The notes under the pieces were generated by a model. The model did no database searches. It was given only the letters and a program-made list of their open reading frames with translations, and was not told where the DNA came from. From Phytopythium helicoides (taxonomy: Eukaryota; Oomycota; Peronosporomycetes; Pythiales; Pythiaceae), in NCBI GenBank assembly GCA_024867545.1, contig JANFNE010000001.1, positions 1,364,001 to 1,428,000 on the forward strand: a stretch of 64,000 bases of DNA. The letters are read 5' to 3'. Both the position numbers and the translations under genes were made by a program. Shown piece by piece: positions 43,801 through 53,789 of the stretch (the first letter of the stretch is position 1; each line of letters begins with the position of its first letter).

Positions 43801-44110
43801 GCAAAACGGGAGCGTCAATGGAAACGCGAATGGCGAGGCGGTGGAATTGGTTGATGGCACGCTGCTGACACCGCCGGCCCCGCCTCTGTCGATTGTGACA
43901 GACAGCAACGGGTTGATGACCTTGCAAGGCGTGGACGGGCTCTCGGTGTCAGTACCTCCCCAGATGACCAACTACATCAATGGTGGCGTTGGATATGACG
44001 CGAGAAGCCCTCGCCAGCTTGAAATGAAGTCCGTAAACGGACTCAGCGACGGCACTGTGCCGATTTCGCTGCCCGACATGCCGGCACTGCCCAACGAGGC
44101 GCAGAGATAA
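40883..44110 (+). CDS. WNK: WNK-type serine/threonine kinase with OSR1-C-like domain
   Basis: About 1075 residues from ATG 40883 (MDEADVYKRHEEGD). Kinase domain about 27-285. The beta-3 motif is VAWN, with Asn55 where other kinases have the ATP-binding Lys. A Lys sits in the glycine-rich loop instead (GTGAYKSVYK, Lys38): this is the defining WNK arrangement. HRDLK begins at 150, DLG at 171-173, GTPEFMAPELY in the activation segment. A second folded region near 660-715 (LLNLRIMIDGKSKEIKFPF) resembles the OSR1 C-terminal/PF2 domain found in WNKs, and a coiled coil lies near 923-972. The rest is Pro/Ser-rich. WNKs control ion and osmotic balance in other eukaryotes; the oomycete role is unknown. 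Single exon. Confidence 0.92.
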   Translation: MDEADVYKRHEEGDRPVEKSPRGRYIRFDVRLGTGAYKSVYKAYDTDQGIDVAWNAIDIGVLPATEKTRIIQEVQLLQKLEHKNIINFYGSWFSKEKNQVVFITEIMTSGTLKSYIKRVQFIKWKIIKRWCVQILEGLHYLHSQNPPVIHRDLKCDNIFINGNTGDLRIGDLGLSTQLAVHKRSKAQSVLGTPEFMAPELYDESYDEKVDIYAFGMCVLEMVTKEVPYSECINPAQIYKKVTAGIRPKGLQRVVSQAARDFIELCLSRGNGLVDVSAEYLLDHPFLKPSDDDGDMVQLLDEDELEREVKVQQEKLARVSEESFAVQLDMESASKSSDSTSVVTDRRKQFPTLSLEPEELSGDTSGAKEGAPSTESDVSIQAEEKSAGKRHLVSVPQMKDAIAGIENPSAPTTPATSPSPPPVAPVAVAEPIPAPSSNGPIISESFVDPDEPRSGRRDGDGNVDEFLATMPGSEIRIQNTRMKLMGGRDHVFVPEDDAQDDEPEENESGVTTSVTDDARSLSPVPDEVTSAPLSAPTPASTNAQPLPEVVAPAPSSAPSSLPPPSPAPAAQPNQSDGTPRLVPAEPSPDYSSLRRPSLHSLSEDLPLPTVDLLRSESGTLLSNNNSSRPPSASSSTSSIASSTRRRAKRHEIKAAKDPENEHSILLNLRIMIDGKSKEIKFPFNLFTDSTHEVACELAVDVGILEPDLEDIADSIRFLVTEGKINNLRDEQVDVWEEAPEPRSFSSKVLPPVSKMSVVQAPSATPALVPQQSQSQSQPQTPQTPHLMPGTPLDRPQTVPIFSLGEQAHHNILASHPPVLNVAAAGGSEMPTQAAVPPLMMLDPNATGVSSGVNGSATPSTIAFPSLTESAPRSPSHGALAHAASENSLSTEALLSKLELRERGVSIGSLKDPHYIQKVHNFEDRMKVARSAFDERESTLEAAIRSEEEKHQREIERFRKKMEEFNKQRAAIARQQNGSVNGNANGEAVELVDGTLLTPPAPPLSIVTDSNGLMTLQGVDGLSVSVPPQMTNYINGGVGYDARSPRQLEMKSVNGLSDGTVPISLPDMPALPNEAQR

Positions 44111-44498
44111 AACTATGAGCGCGCAACCCGCTGTCGCTCGCTCGCCTATCTCAGGCAGACGTGAAGTCGCTATCTGCGCGTTGGACGTGCCGCTGTATCT
44201 GTGAGTGCGTTTGGACGGGGAGCGAGCAAGCCGGCGGGGGCGCTGCGCGTGAGACTTGACTCGACGAGCACGGACGCCGGCGCCTCCCCCTCCCGCTATT
44301 CTGTAAGTTATCTGCGTCGTTGGAAGAGGAAAAAGAGAGCAAGCCGGGCGTTTTGTTGAACACGGATTCACCAAAAACCAACTCGACTTTCCTGATTTTC
44401 ATGTCCTCACCGCGTGCTGTCCGAGATGATCCACACTTACCGTTTCACTCGCAGATATTTTCGTCGGCTGATTGCTGAAGTGACAGTGGATAAACGCC

Positions 44499-45417
44499 AT
44501 GGCAGCTCGCTTCGTGGTTGTTGTGTGCATGATGGCATGTCTTCATTGTTCGCTTGCTGTCAACCTTGCGGTGCGCTATATTGCTCAGACTAAGTGTGCC
44601 TAAGACTCATTTTCTTTTGGCTGTCTAGCAAACCTACGGCGTTTTTGGCGCTGTTCAGGCAGCGACATCAACGGTAGCGTCAACATCGGCATCCAAGTCT
44701 CGGCTACTTGATCGCTGCTTCCCTGGGTTTGCACTTAGCGGTTGCGTCGATCGCAATGCTGCGTCCAAGGCCAATGTATTTACTGCGCAGTTCAAAGATG
44801 AGTCCCAGGCGTACTGTTTGCAATGTTGCACACACCCGGTGCCTGATGCTGGAGCTGATGAGCTGTGGGACCTCGCGTGTCCGCTCACAGCTGCACAGCG
44901 ACTTACTGTTAGTCGATCCGACCGCGTATTTCGTTTCGCACGTCGTGAGTCGTTAACCGACGACTCCGTCGTTGAATGCAAGATGCCAGCGCGCACTCTA
45001 GGCACATATCTCGTGGGATATTCCCTCGAGCTCTTTGTAGTCGAACGTACCGCGTCCATGGGTGCCAAGTACTGGCGTGAGGTCATCAACTGCTCTGTGA
45101 CGGCGATCAACGAAACGAGTGTGCCACCCAACACATTCTACGAGTATATTCGTGTGCGTTCAATTCCCACAGACGAAGACGAGCAGTCGACGTCGCGTTG
45201 GATCGCGGTTGTGGCTGGAGGTGCAGCAGTTGCTATCGTAACCGTGGTGGCAGTGCCGGTGTACCGCGGCAAGATTCGCGGTCAGCGATGCACACACTGC
45301 GGTACATGGCTTATGTTCTCAGCTCGACCTCACTGTGCAGTGTGTTCGATACTGGGCTACAACCTTATCGAGGCTGCACCGTCCGCCTCGACAAAAGTAC
45401 ACGTGACTAGTGAGTGA
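44499..45417 (+). CDS. Predicted type I membrane protein with Cys-rich ectodomain and cytosolic CxxC pairs
   Basis: Two exons, 44499-44570 and 44629-45417, with a 58-nt GT-AG intron in phase 0; 286 residues. Signal peptide MAARFVVVVCMMACLHCSLA, then an ectodomain with about nine Cys. One transmembrane helix follows near residues 223-245 (WIAVVAGGAAVAIVTVVAV), a basic stop-transfer stretch (YRGKIRGQR), and a short cytosolic tail with CTHC...CAVC, which could bind one zinc. The family is not recognised. No RxLR motif follows the signal peptide, so no argument for an RxLR effector. Converges on SDS22, 85 bp between stops. Confidence 0.75.
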
Positions 45418-45502
45418 GCTTATCGTGGGTTCTCCTTCTGAAGCAAATCAATTCGGACCTCCTCAACTTCTCCATTCTGAACAGCTCATATGGGATTCGA
45501 GT

Positions 45503-46890
45503 CTACACGCGGCGCGCTTTTGTCGTGGGAACCGCATCGATCTGTTCCAGTTGTGGCATCAACGCCTCGATTTTCTTGCGGTACTCGAAGTCGGACGCGA
45601 TCGGATTGCGCTCGAGGTACAGCGTTCGCAGAGCGCCTGCAGCCATTGGAACCAGGTTCTCTACATCTCCAAAGCTTGCAACGCGATTGTCGTTTAGCCA
45701 CAGGTCCTCGAGCTCGGTCAAGGCACACAATGATGGAGGAATCTCAGGAATGCGATTTGCGCCGAGATCCATCACCGTTAGCCGACTCTGTGCACATGAA
45801 AAAGTTGTCATGTTAGTCTGGACCGACTGCCAGGCGAATGCAGTAGGTTGTACAAAACAGCACGAACCAGGTGCTCGACATTCTCGATCTTCTCGATGCC
45901 ATTGTGGCTCAGATACAGCTCTTCCAACTCAGTATTGTTTTCTAGACCTTCCACTTTCACAAGTCGGTTGCTCTGTGCAGAACGAATCGTTGCAACTAAT
46001 CAGCGCAATGCGTTTTATCCGCCGTAACACAACCCTCAAAGATTCGTACCTGCACGCTGATAATCTTCAGCTTCGTAAGCTGATCGATACCCTCCAGCTT
46101 GGTGATTTTGTTCTTGCCAAGCCACAGCTGCTCCAAGCTAGGAAGCGCTTCCAAGCCTTCCATTTTGCGGATGCGGTTGGCGCCAAGATCCAACTTCCGC
46201 AGCTTGGTCAGCCCCGAGAACCCGGCGATCTTCTTGAGCTTGTTATTGGCAACGTACAGCTCCTCTAGCTGGGTCAGCATGGTCAGATCCGGGATGAAGC
46301 GGATGTGGTTGAACGACAGGTCCAGAACCCTGAGGTTCGTGAGCGATGACAGTCCCGTGATCGCCTCGATCTCGTTGTCGTACAGCTCCAGGTGCTCCAG
46401 CGACGTCAGCTTCTCCACGCCCTGCATCGACTTGAGCAAGTTCGAGCGCACATGCAGCCTCTGCAGCATCAACCCACACACGCAGAGTGAGCACCTGTCA
46501 GGTCCAGCCATGCAGTCCCCTGACGAAATCCACAGCCGCACCTCCACGCGCGTCAGCGTCTCCAGCCCGTCCAGCTCCGTCACCTTGAGCCCCGACGTGC
46601 CCACGTAGTACACGTCCTGCACCTCCGTCCACGTCAGCAATCCGCTGCTCCCAGAGCCGCCCATCCGCCCCGCGCACCTCGTCGTCCGCGCTGAGCTCCA
46701 CGCATTCGGTGAGCTTGACGACGCGCCGCTCCTCCTCCTCCTCCTCAGCCTCGTCCTCGCCGCTCTCGCCGCCCTCGCGCCGCGCAGCCGCCGCCGCCTC
46801 GCGCTCCGCCATGGCCGCGACCAGCGCGTCCGTGTTGACGACGCGCGGCGGCTTGGCGGCCGCGGGCTTGTCCTCCATCTGCTCGCTCAT
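45503..46890 (-). CDS. SDS22: Leucine-rich-repeat regulator of protein phosphatase 1, SDS22/PPP1R7-like
   Basis: Nuclear/cytosolic PP1-binding protein. Five exons give a clean frame: 46890-46678, 46616-46542, 46460-46050, 45972-45868 and 45787-45503, each a multiple of three, totalling 362 residues; introns are 61, 81, 77 and 80 nt, all GT-AG and phase 0. N-terminus is acidic (EDEAEEEEEE). About eleven 22-residue SDS22-type repeats follow, such as LEHLELYDNEIEAITGL, LRVLDLSFNHIRFIPDL and LEQLWLGKNKITKLEGI, then the LRR cap (NPIASDFEYRKKIEALMPQL). Length matches yeast and animal SDS22. Confidence 0.92.
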
Positions 46891-47068
46891 GTCGTCGTCC
46901 TTTCTCGATGACAGGCAACTTGCCAACTGCCCAAACGAGTGTCTCCGCGAGGCGGTTTGTCCTGGATTTTACGTCACAAATGGGCGCTCCGACGATAAAA
47001 CTAGGACGGCACAACCGCCGACGCCCCCCTCGGGGCTATTTTCCGAGCCAAAAGGCGGCGCCGACGCC
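46891..47068. promoter_or_regulatory. Bidirectional promoter region, 178 bp
   Basis: Divergent region between the SDS22 and DIX-domain genes; both transcripts must start within or near it. No TATA box is apparent. Confidence 0.5.
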
Positions 47069-48315
47069 ATGGAGGGCATGCTCAACTACTTCGTGCCGGA
47101 GGACGGCGACTCGTCCGACCACCTGAACGTCGTCCCGCTGCCCCGCGGCGTCGACCAGCTGCGGCTCCAGCACATCAAGAAGGTGGCGCCTCGCTGTCTT
47201 TAGAAGGAGCGAGGCGGACTGGAAGACTCACCGCATGTGGTGACCGCAGGTGTTCCCGCTGCCCGGAGACTTCCACTTCCGCTTCAAGACGGCGTTCGAG
47301 GGCACCTACGGTCGGTGGTCTGCGAGTCGCACGGTCTGCGATGGTGCGGTCGACTGATGATGCTGCGCCTCGGCAGTCTGGCTGGATGTGGTGAACGACG
47401 CGGACGTCGTGCCGGACTACAACGGACTCGTCATCAGCAAGATCGCGCGAATCCATCCGTCTGGAGACGCTGGCGCCGCGGCGACTGCGCAGTCGGCGAC
47501 GGCGCAGGCTGCTCGCGCGCCCACGCCGGTCAAGGCTCCTGCTGCGCCGACACCTGATCTCATTGAAACTTCGCTGCCCCCAACGCCCCAAGGTTGGTAG
47601 CAAGTCGATTGTTTTGGATCATACGCGAGCTGACGGAGTGATTGCAGCCAAGCAAAACGAGGCGTCTGTTCCGGCCAAGGCGTTCAATGATGACCTTGTT
47701 GGCCTGGTGAGTGCGTCTGCGAATCGCAATGCTGCAAGAACTATCCATTCACTGATGGTATTTTTGCTGGTGGTTTGTAGCTGTCGGATCCTGTCCCAGC
47801 CACTTCACCGCCAGCTTCTTCTCCTCCAACGCCGACTCCTTCCGTACGTTTGCATAGGATACGTTCCTGTCGGTGGTCATTTCGAATGCTGACATTCATT
47901 GTGTTCGGTGGTGATGCTGCAGTCGGCTCCGCAGGCTCCCCCGGACCCGTTCAATCTCTTTATGGGTGGCGCTCCGGGCTCCGGCAACGGCAATCCCAAC
48001 AACATGCGACCACAAAGCGCGCCGATGAACGCAGCAGCTCGTGGTCCTGTGCCTGGTGGGCCGAGCGCGTTCGGTGGACAAAATCAAGGCTTCAACCCTA
48101 TGGGTAGCGGAGGCCCCGGCTCTATGGGTCCACGGCCCATGGGCAGTATGAACATCAGTCAGATGCACATGGGTATGGGTCAAGTTGGCGGCCCCCCTGG
48201 TCACCAGCAGCAACAGCAGCAGCACAGCTTCCAGGGCCTCCAGTGGCAAGGCATGGGTGGCCAGCCGCAGCAGCCGCGCGGCAACCCCATGCAGCCCAAC
48301 TCGCGACAGTGGTAG
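47069..48315 (+). CDS. DIX-domain protein with Gly/Met/Gln-rich tail
   Basis: Five exons: 47069-47182, 47250-47310, 47377-47706, 47781-47843, 47923-48315, with GT-AG introns of 62-79 nt. The first about 85 residues fit a DIX fold as in Dishevelled/Axin: LNYFVPEDGDSSDHLNVVPL, then FPLPGDFHFRFKTAF and a VWLDVVNDADVVPDYNG segment, in the order acidic loop, LP, FK, D-D, VP-NG. DIX domains polymerise head-to-tail to build signalosomes. The remainder has a DDLVGLLSDP segment, a DPF motif and a tail rich in Gly, Met, Pro and Gln. One extra C in CCCC at about 47585 breaks the frame in exon 3; without it the exons join cleanly. DIX assignment is by eye. Confidence 0.68.
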
Positions 48316-48613
48316 ACTGAAATGTGTCGATGCATCCGCGCGCGCCAACCAGGCGATTGAATATTACTACTCCCTTGCCATTGACCGATCTTCCACCGCC
48401 ACCTCCGCTTCAACATGCGACGCGCGCCACCCGCCCTCTAAAAGAGCTGCTTTTGCCTCGCTTCTACCGATCCCGTCCCGTCTAAATTGCCTCGTTAGCC
48501 CACTCCTCCCGCATTGAAAGCCCGCAATAGGTCGCTTCTCGCCGACCGCATGCGGCGTTGTATCTTTCCAAGAGCCGCGATCAGAAGCAGACTCGCCGCC
48601 TCCACGCGCCGCC

Positions 48614-50007
48614 ATGTCGATCGAGCCCTCGCGCTTCGGGCCCGAGTTCCACCGCGTGACGGTCTCGCGCGACGTGTTTGAGGTGCGCTCGCACTACGTC
48701 AACCTGCGGCCGGTGGGCGGCGGCTCCTACGGCATCGTCTGCTCGGCGGAGGACACGGTGCGCCACGTTGGACCGCTCCGAGGATGGGGCTGCGTGCTCA
48801 CGGGGGTTGTGGACAGCTCCGGGGCCGCAAAGTGGCCATCAAGAAGATCACGGACGTGTTTGACGACCTCACGGACGCCAAGCGCATCCTGCGGGAGATG
48901 AAGCTGCTGCGCCACCTGGGCGTGCACGAGAACATCATCAATGTGCGAGCGCAGCTGGGGGCGGTGGTTGACGTGGGCGCCGATGGCTAACGACGCGTGT
49001 CGCGACGAGCAGATACTCGACGTGATACTGGTGCCGCCCAACGTGATGGATTTCAGCGACATCTACATTGTCACGGACCTCATGGAGAGCGACCTCGAGC
49101 GCATCATCAGCTCGTCCCAGCCGCTCTCGGACGCGCACTTCCAGTACTTTCTGTACCAGATCCTGCGCGGAGTCAAGTTCATCCACTCAGGTAACGTGCT
49201 CCACCGCGACCTCAAGCCGTCCAACCTGCTCGTCAACTCGAACTGCGACCTATCCATCTGCGACTTTGGGCTCGCGAGAGGTGTCGAGGTCGCCCACAAT
49301 GAGGACCTGACCGAGTACGTTGTGACGCGATGGTACCGCGCACCGGAGCTGCTGACCGATTGCCCCAACTACAACGACGCGGTCGACGTCTGGGCGGTCG
49401 GCTGCATCTTTGCCGAGATGCTGCGCCGGCGTCCGTTCTTTACAGGTCGAGATCCCGCGGACCAGCTGCACGCGATCATTCGCGTGCTTGGATCGCCCAC
49501 AGAGGACGAAATGAGCTTCGTTCCCCACGAGGCGGCTCGCAGAGCCATCCTTCAGCACGGCTACTACCCCAAGGTAAGCAAACCGAAACCGTGCGTTATA
49601 GATTCGTTTACTAGCATTTGACTGACGTGACTGTCGTCTAGCGGCCTCTCAACGAATTCTTTCCCGACGCCAACCCGTTGGCGGTCGACTTGCTCGCCAA
49701 AATGCTGAAGTTCAACCCGGACGAGCGGATCACGGTGCTACAAGCGCTGGCGCACCCGTATTTGAGCCAGCTACACAATCCCGTGAGTGGTCTCGTTGAA
49801 CACTGGGTGTCGACACCACCAGCTAACGCAACTGTTTGCGGGTGATCATCACAGGCGGACGAGCCAGTGTGCGCAGAGGCGTTCAACTTTGATTTTGAGC
49901 GCGAGTCGCTGGACCTTGGCGTGGAGATGCCCAAGGAGGAGCTTCAGCGGCTCATCTTTCGTGAATGCCTTACCGTGCACCAGCTCGACGCACAGCAGAT
50001 GCTGTAG
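48614..50007 (+). CDS. Mitogen-activated protein kinase, TEY type (ERK-like)
   Basis: Five exons: 48614-48757, 48817-48942, 49013-49573, 49642-49782, 49855-50007; introns 59, 70, 68 and 72 nt, all phase 0; 374 residues, a normal MAPK length. Gly loop [12 protein letters not shown] Lys57 in KVAIKK, HRD at 154-156, DFG at 174-176, and activation-loop TEY at 190-192, dual-phosphorylated by a MAPKK. DRxPxxHP-like C-lobe element [11 protein letters not shown]. An acidic C-terminal stretch ([11 protein letters not shown]) fits a common-docking site. No frameshift. Orthology within the oomycete MAPK set cannot be assigned here. Confidence 0.94.
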
Positions 50008-50571
50008 CTGGGTTCGCAGACAGCGTCTGCTCGAGGTCGAGACCACATTTCCGCCGTCGGAAGCGAGCGAGCGTCGTAGGGGAAAATCCATGGCAATGTA
50101 TAACATCCCTAGTGGTACAGTAGCCCTATCGTCGAGACCTCTCACGCCCCCTCCAGCGGGCGGGCAACACAGACAGACCGACACACACACTCATCTGTCG
50201 CTGACGCAAAGATCTGAGCCATTGACGACAGCGAGAGCTGGCAAAAACATCCTGGCGTCACGCCATCCGAGAGCTGGCCCGATGGCTACAAAAATATGGA
50301 AATCCCGCGGCAATGTTCCGCGAAAGACCACCATGGGTCCTGCAGGTTTGTATCTCGCCCGCCAGCTGACAGGCGCGGCGATCTGAACGGTTGAGCAATT
50401 CGTGCTCCATGCGCTTTCTTTCTTGTTGCTCTTGGTCCTATTCGCTACATTACGGTGAAATCCTACATTTTCATGCACGCTGGCACCGTCGCTCTTGCCC
50501 ACGGCTCGCCAGATAACCTTATATCCATCCATCCATCCATGCACGCGCCACAGTCCGACCGCCAATGTGCC
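50008..50571. other. Intergenic, MAPK to zinc-finger gene
   Basis: Convergent 3' flanks, 564 bp. It includes a short atcc tandem run (about 50521-50540). No gene recognised. Confidence 0.45.
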
Positions 50572-52422
50572 TCAGGTGCTTGTGGCTGACGGCGACGCCC
50601 CGCCCTGAATCAGGGAGTTTGCATGTGCACGACATAGCCCTTTCTTCTTGACGTGCTTGTTGCAGTCCTCGACGCGGCACTTGCGCTTGCCACCGTGGGC
50701 TGTGCACAAGTCCTGTCGGACGACTCCCTTTTGACATCCTGGCACGCAACACCGACGGCCACCACCGTGTCGGATGCACAGTCCCATACTTCGCTGGATA
50801 TTGGAGCACCCCTTGGCGCGGCAGATACGCCCGCCACCATGGGCGACACACAATCCCTTGGACTGAGCTCCGCGAGTGCACCCCTTGCGCTGACACCGCC
50901 GTCCACCACCGTGGCTGATACACAGACCACGGGTGACTGCATTGCTCGTGCATTGGGGGAACGCACACAACTTTTTCTCGCGTCGAGGGTCTTGCTGTGT
51001 TGATGAGAAAGACGAGTCGTTGAGCCCGGCAGCGCCAAACAACGACACGGAAATGCCACCGGTCGTTGAAGCAGACTGGAGAGCATCGGCCAGTGTTCGG
51101 CCGCTTCTCTCCAAGAGCTGCAAGGCATGAGCCGACTCGGCCAGCGAGTTCAATGGCTTGTGGTCGAGCCTGATCAAATACATGAAACAAACATTAGAGT
51201 CATGCCTCTACGAGGTTGTATGGCCCTCAACGCACCACTGGTACAGGTTGATGGACTCTGCTGGCGGTCGAGGTCGCCCACTCGCACCATCCACGGAGCT
51301 GCTCCGCTCAAGGCGGTTCTGGCTGATGTCTTGAAGCGTAAGCGTGCGGTACTCAGGTTGAGGGAGAGGCGAGTGGCGGTCCTCCTCGCTCTCGTCATGG
51401 TATCCAACGTCGTACTGATGCTGCTCGTACTGTGGGCTGCTTCCACCGCTAACACTGCCCAAGGACGACGACGGCGAGGTGACTTCGCCGCTGTCACGGC
51501 TGCCTGACGACCCAAACACAAACCTCGAGGCGCGGCTGTCGCCGCTGAGCCCTCGCAGGATCGAAGATGTGACGGTTGGGTCGGATGGACACGAAGCTGA
51601 GCGCTGGTACTGGATGGGCTTGCAGATGTCCTCGATCGTTAACATGCCCGACCCATTGGAGGCAGATGGCGGCGACAGCGGGAACGCCGAGCAGTTGGAG
51701 ATGGACGAGACCGTAGACGCGGCTGACTCGGATCGGATCCCGGCCTGGCGCTCCAGCGCCTCCTTGAGCGACGGGATCTGCGTGGAGCCGCCCATGCCGG
51801 TGGACATGGTGGCAAACTTCTCGGACAGGCTACCGCAGCTCGAGACGCGCTGCGGCGGGCCCAGGAACGGCGGGAAGCGCTCGTCTCTGTTGGATCCCGT
51901 CCACTTCTGCGGCGAAAGCGGGGGCGTGTTGGACAGGCTGGGCAGGCGGAAGCCGCCGCCCATGGGCGACGTGAGCGCTGCTGGCGGTCCACCGGCGGTT
52001 CCACTGGTCGTAACTTCGGTGGACGCTCCGTTCTCGGGGAGATATGCCGCCAGCGGAGCCGGGCGCGCGTTGAGCTTGGGGATGAAGCCTAGCGTCTGCT
52101 TGCTCAGGAATCGCGTGACGGGCGTGTGGTGGCTGAGCGGGGCGGTCCTCCTTGCCTTGCTCATCTGCTCGTCGTCGTCCTCGGCCGTGGGTGGCGCGAA
52201 GCCCGCGGCCGTCTGGTTGGGCCGGTCGAAGGCTCTGCGGTCGTTCTCAATGTCGTCGTGGTCGTATCCTGCAGCGTGCTGGTCGTCCGCCTGCTCCATC
52301 ATCTCTGCGTCCTCGTGCCCCCGGTCGTCTCCGTCCATGTCGCTGTCTCGGTCGTCCCAGCGCTGGTGGTCCTGCGTCGGTCGCTGGGTCGCGGCGTCTG
52401 CTCGCAGGTCGGCCATGCCCAT
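50572..52422 (-). CDS. HGGG zinc-finger repeat protein with long Ser-rich N-terminus
   Basis: Relative of the array zinc-finger genes. Two exons, 52422-51236 and 51169-50572, joined over a 66-nt GT-AG intron that restores the frame (YQW then LDHKPLNSLAES). The N-terminal 390 residues are Ser/Pro/Gly-rich and probably disordered, with SLKEALERQAG and MLTIEDICKPIQYQRSAS segments. The C-terminus has five C-x4-C...C-x2-H units, four with HGGG or HGGK. Start set at MGMADLRAD (52422); the frame is open farther upstream without a convincing start. It shows the likely full architecture from which the 160-residue array genes are cut down. Nuclear function inferred. Confidence 0.78.
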
Positions 52423-53789
52423 GACTGGCTGCTCGCAAACGTCCGCGCGTCGACAATGGCCTGGCACTCGCCTCCTCGAGGGAAAAAGCCGAACTGCGGA
52501 GACCTCGCGGGGTCGGCGGCCGCCGCAGGAAGAGCGAGGCCGACCCTTCGCCAGAAGCCGCACACTCACACCACACCCCCATGGAGCGTGGAGGTGTACA
52601 GTACGTGCGGACAGATGGATGCGCGGGCCAACGCCTACGCACGCACGGTACGCCGCCGCCGCCATGATGATTCGAGGGAGGGAGACAGGCAGGCGCCTCG
52701 AGAACAGGCGCAAAGATCTCGGCGGCTTCTAGATCGCCACGCCCGTAACGGCGCTGCGTGGCCCACACCCCCGCGTCGTCGTCGACGAGCTGCATGGATC
52801 ACTGGAGACGCATGAGGAACCTCCTCGCTTTTTGATGAGGAGCATTTGGCTCGCAACCTCCATGGAGGCGTTGGCCGCGAGCCGTTGGCTGCGGCAAGAC
52901 CTGCACTTGGTGAAAGAACCGCCGGCGGGAAATGGAAGCGAAAAATGGAAGCGCAGGAAGTGGTTTCTCTTGATTCCAGTATACTTTCGTAGACGCTCGA
53001 GTGGCCCGTCTGACGTCGAAAGCGGGTGGGCCTACCGGTACACAACCGGTATTCGACCATACGAAATCCAAGAGGAAATCGGTGAAGGTTGCGAGAACCG
53101 AAAATCAAAACGGGCCAGCCCAACCAAAATGAACCCATTTTTTGCTCGAAAGCAGGAAGACTTGCCTCGTGCGGTCAACTCCGGACAACATCAACCAGGA
53201 CGTGATGATGATGCCGGATGGCCCTCGAGTCCCACCAAATGACCAGCGAACGGTGCCTGAACGTGCCCGCAAGATCGCTAGTTGAGGCAATGACACGCTG
53301 CTGGTCAGTCATCCCATCGTGCAAGATCGCTGCAACCGTCCCGACTCAACACAACTGGCGGACCCGACATTGGTCACTTCAGCTCCACCGCGGGAATATC
53401 ACTGCTGCCCACCGATGGGACCACTTCCGTAGTTCTTGCCATGTTCACTCATGCCCATCAGTTTGCTGTCGAAGCTCTGCAGCGTCTGCCCTCGAGACGG
53501 GCTGACAGCACCTAGCCATCTCTGTGGTCGACACTGCCTGCGCAGATCGCAAACGATGTGCATTGACTTCTACTTCGCTGCCGATGTGAGTTTAGGGCTA
53601 GTGGCTTTTTGTGATGAATGCTCTCGCACTGCCTGCTTGGGATGGCGGAATGTCGCCATGGTTTCCCATAGAGCACGCATACACAAACCTATCTTCTTAG
53701 TACCAGCATGTATTGCCAACGAGTTAGAGCTACGTCCATCTACGGCCCTCCTAGTGCGCATTGGTGCGACGCACGCTGCCGTCTGTGGC
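52423..53789. other. Intergenic, no gene recognised
   Basis: About 1.4 kb between the zinc-finger gene's start and the oxidoreductase's end. Short ORFs on both strands have no recognisable features. It probably includes the zinc-finger promoter. Confidence 0.4.

Noticed and set aside
44499..45417. Signal-peptide protein as an RxLR or Crinkler effector
   Set aside because: No RxLR-EER or LFLAK motif after the signal peptide, and a transmembrane helix is present.
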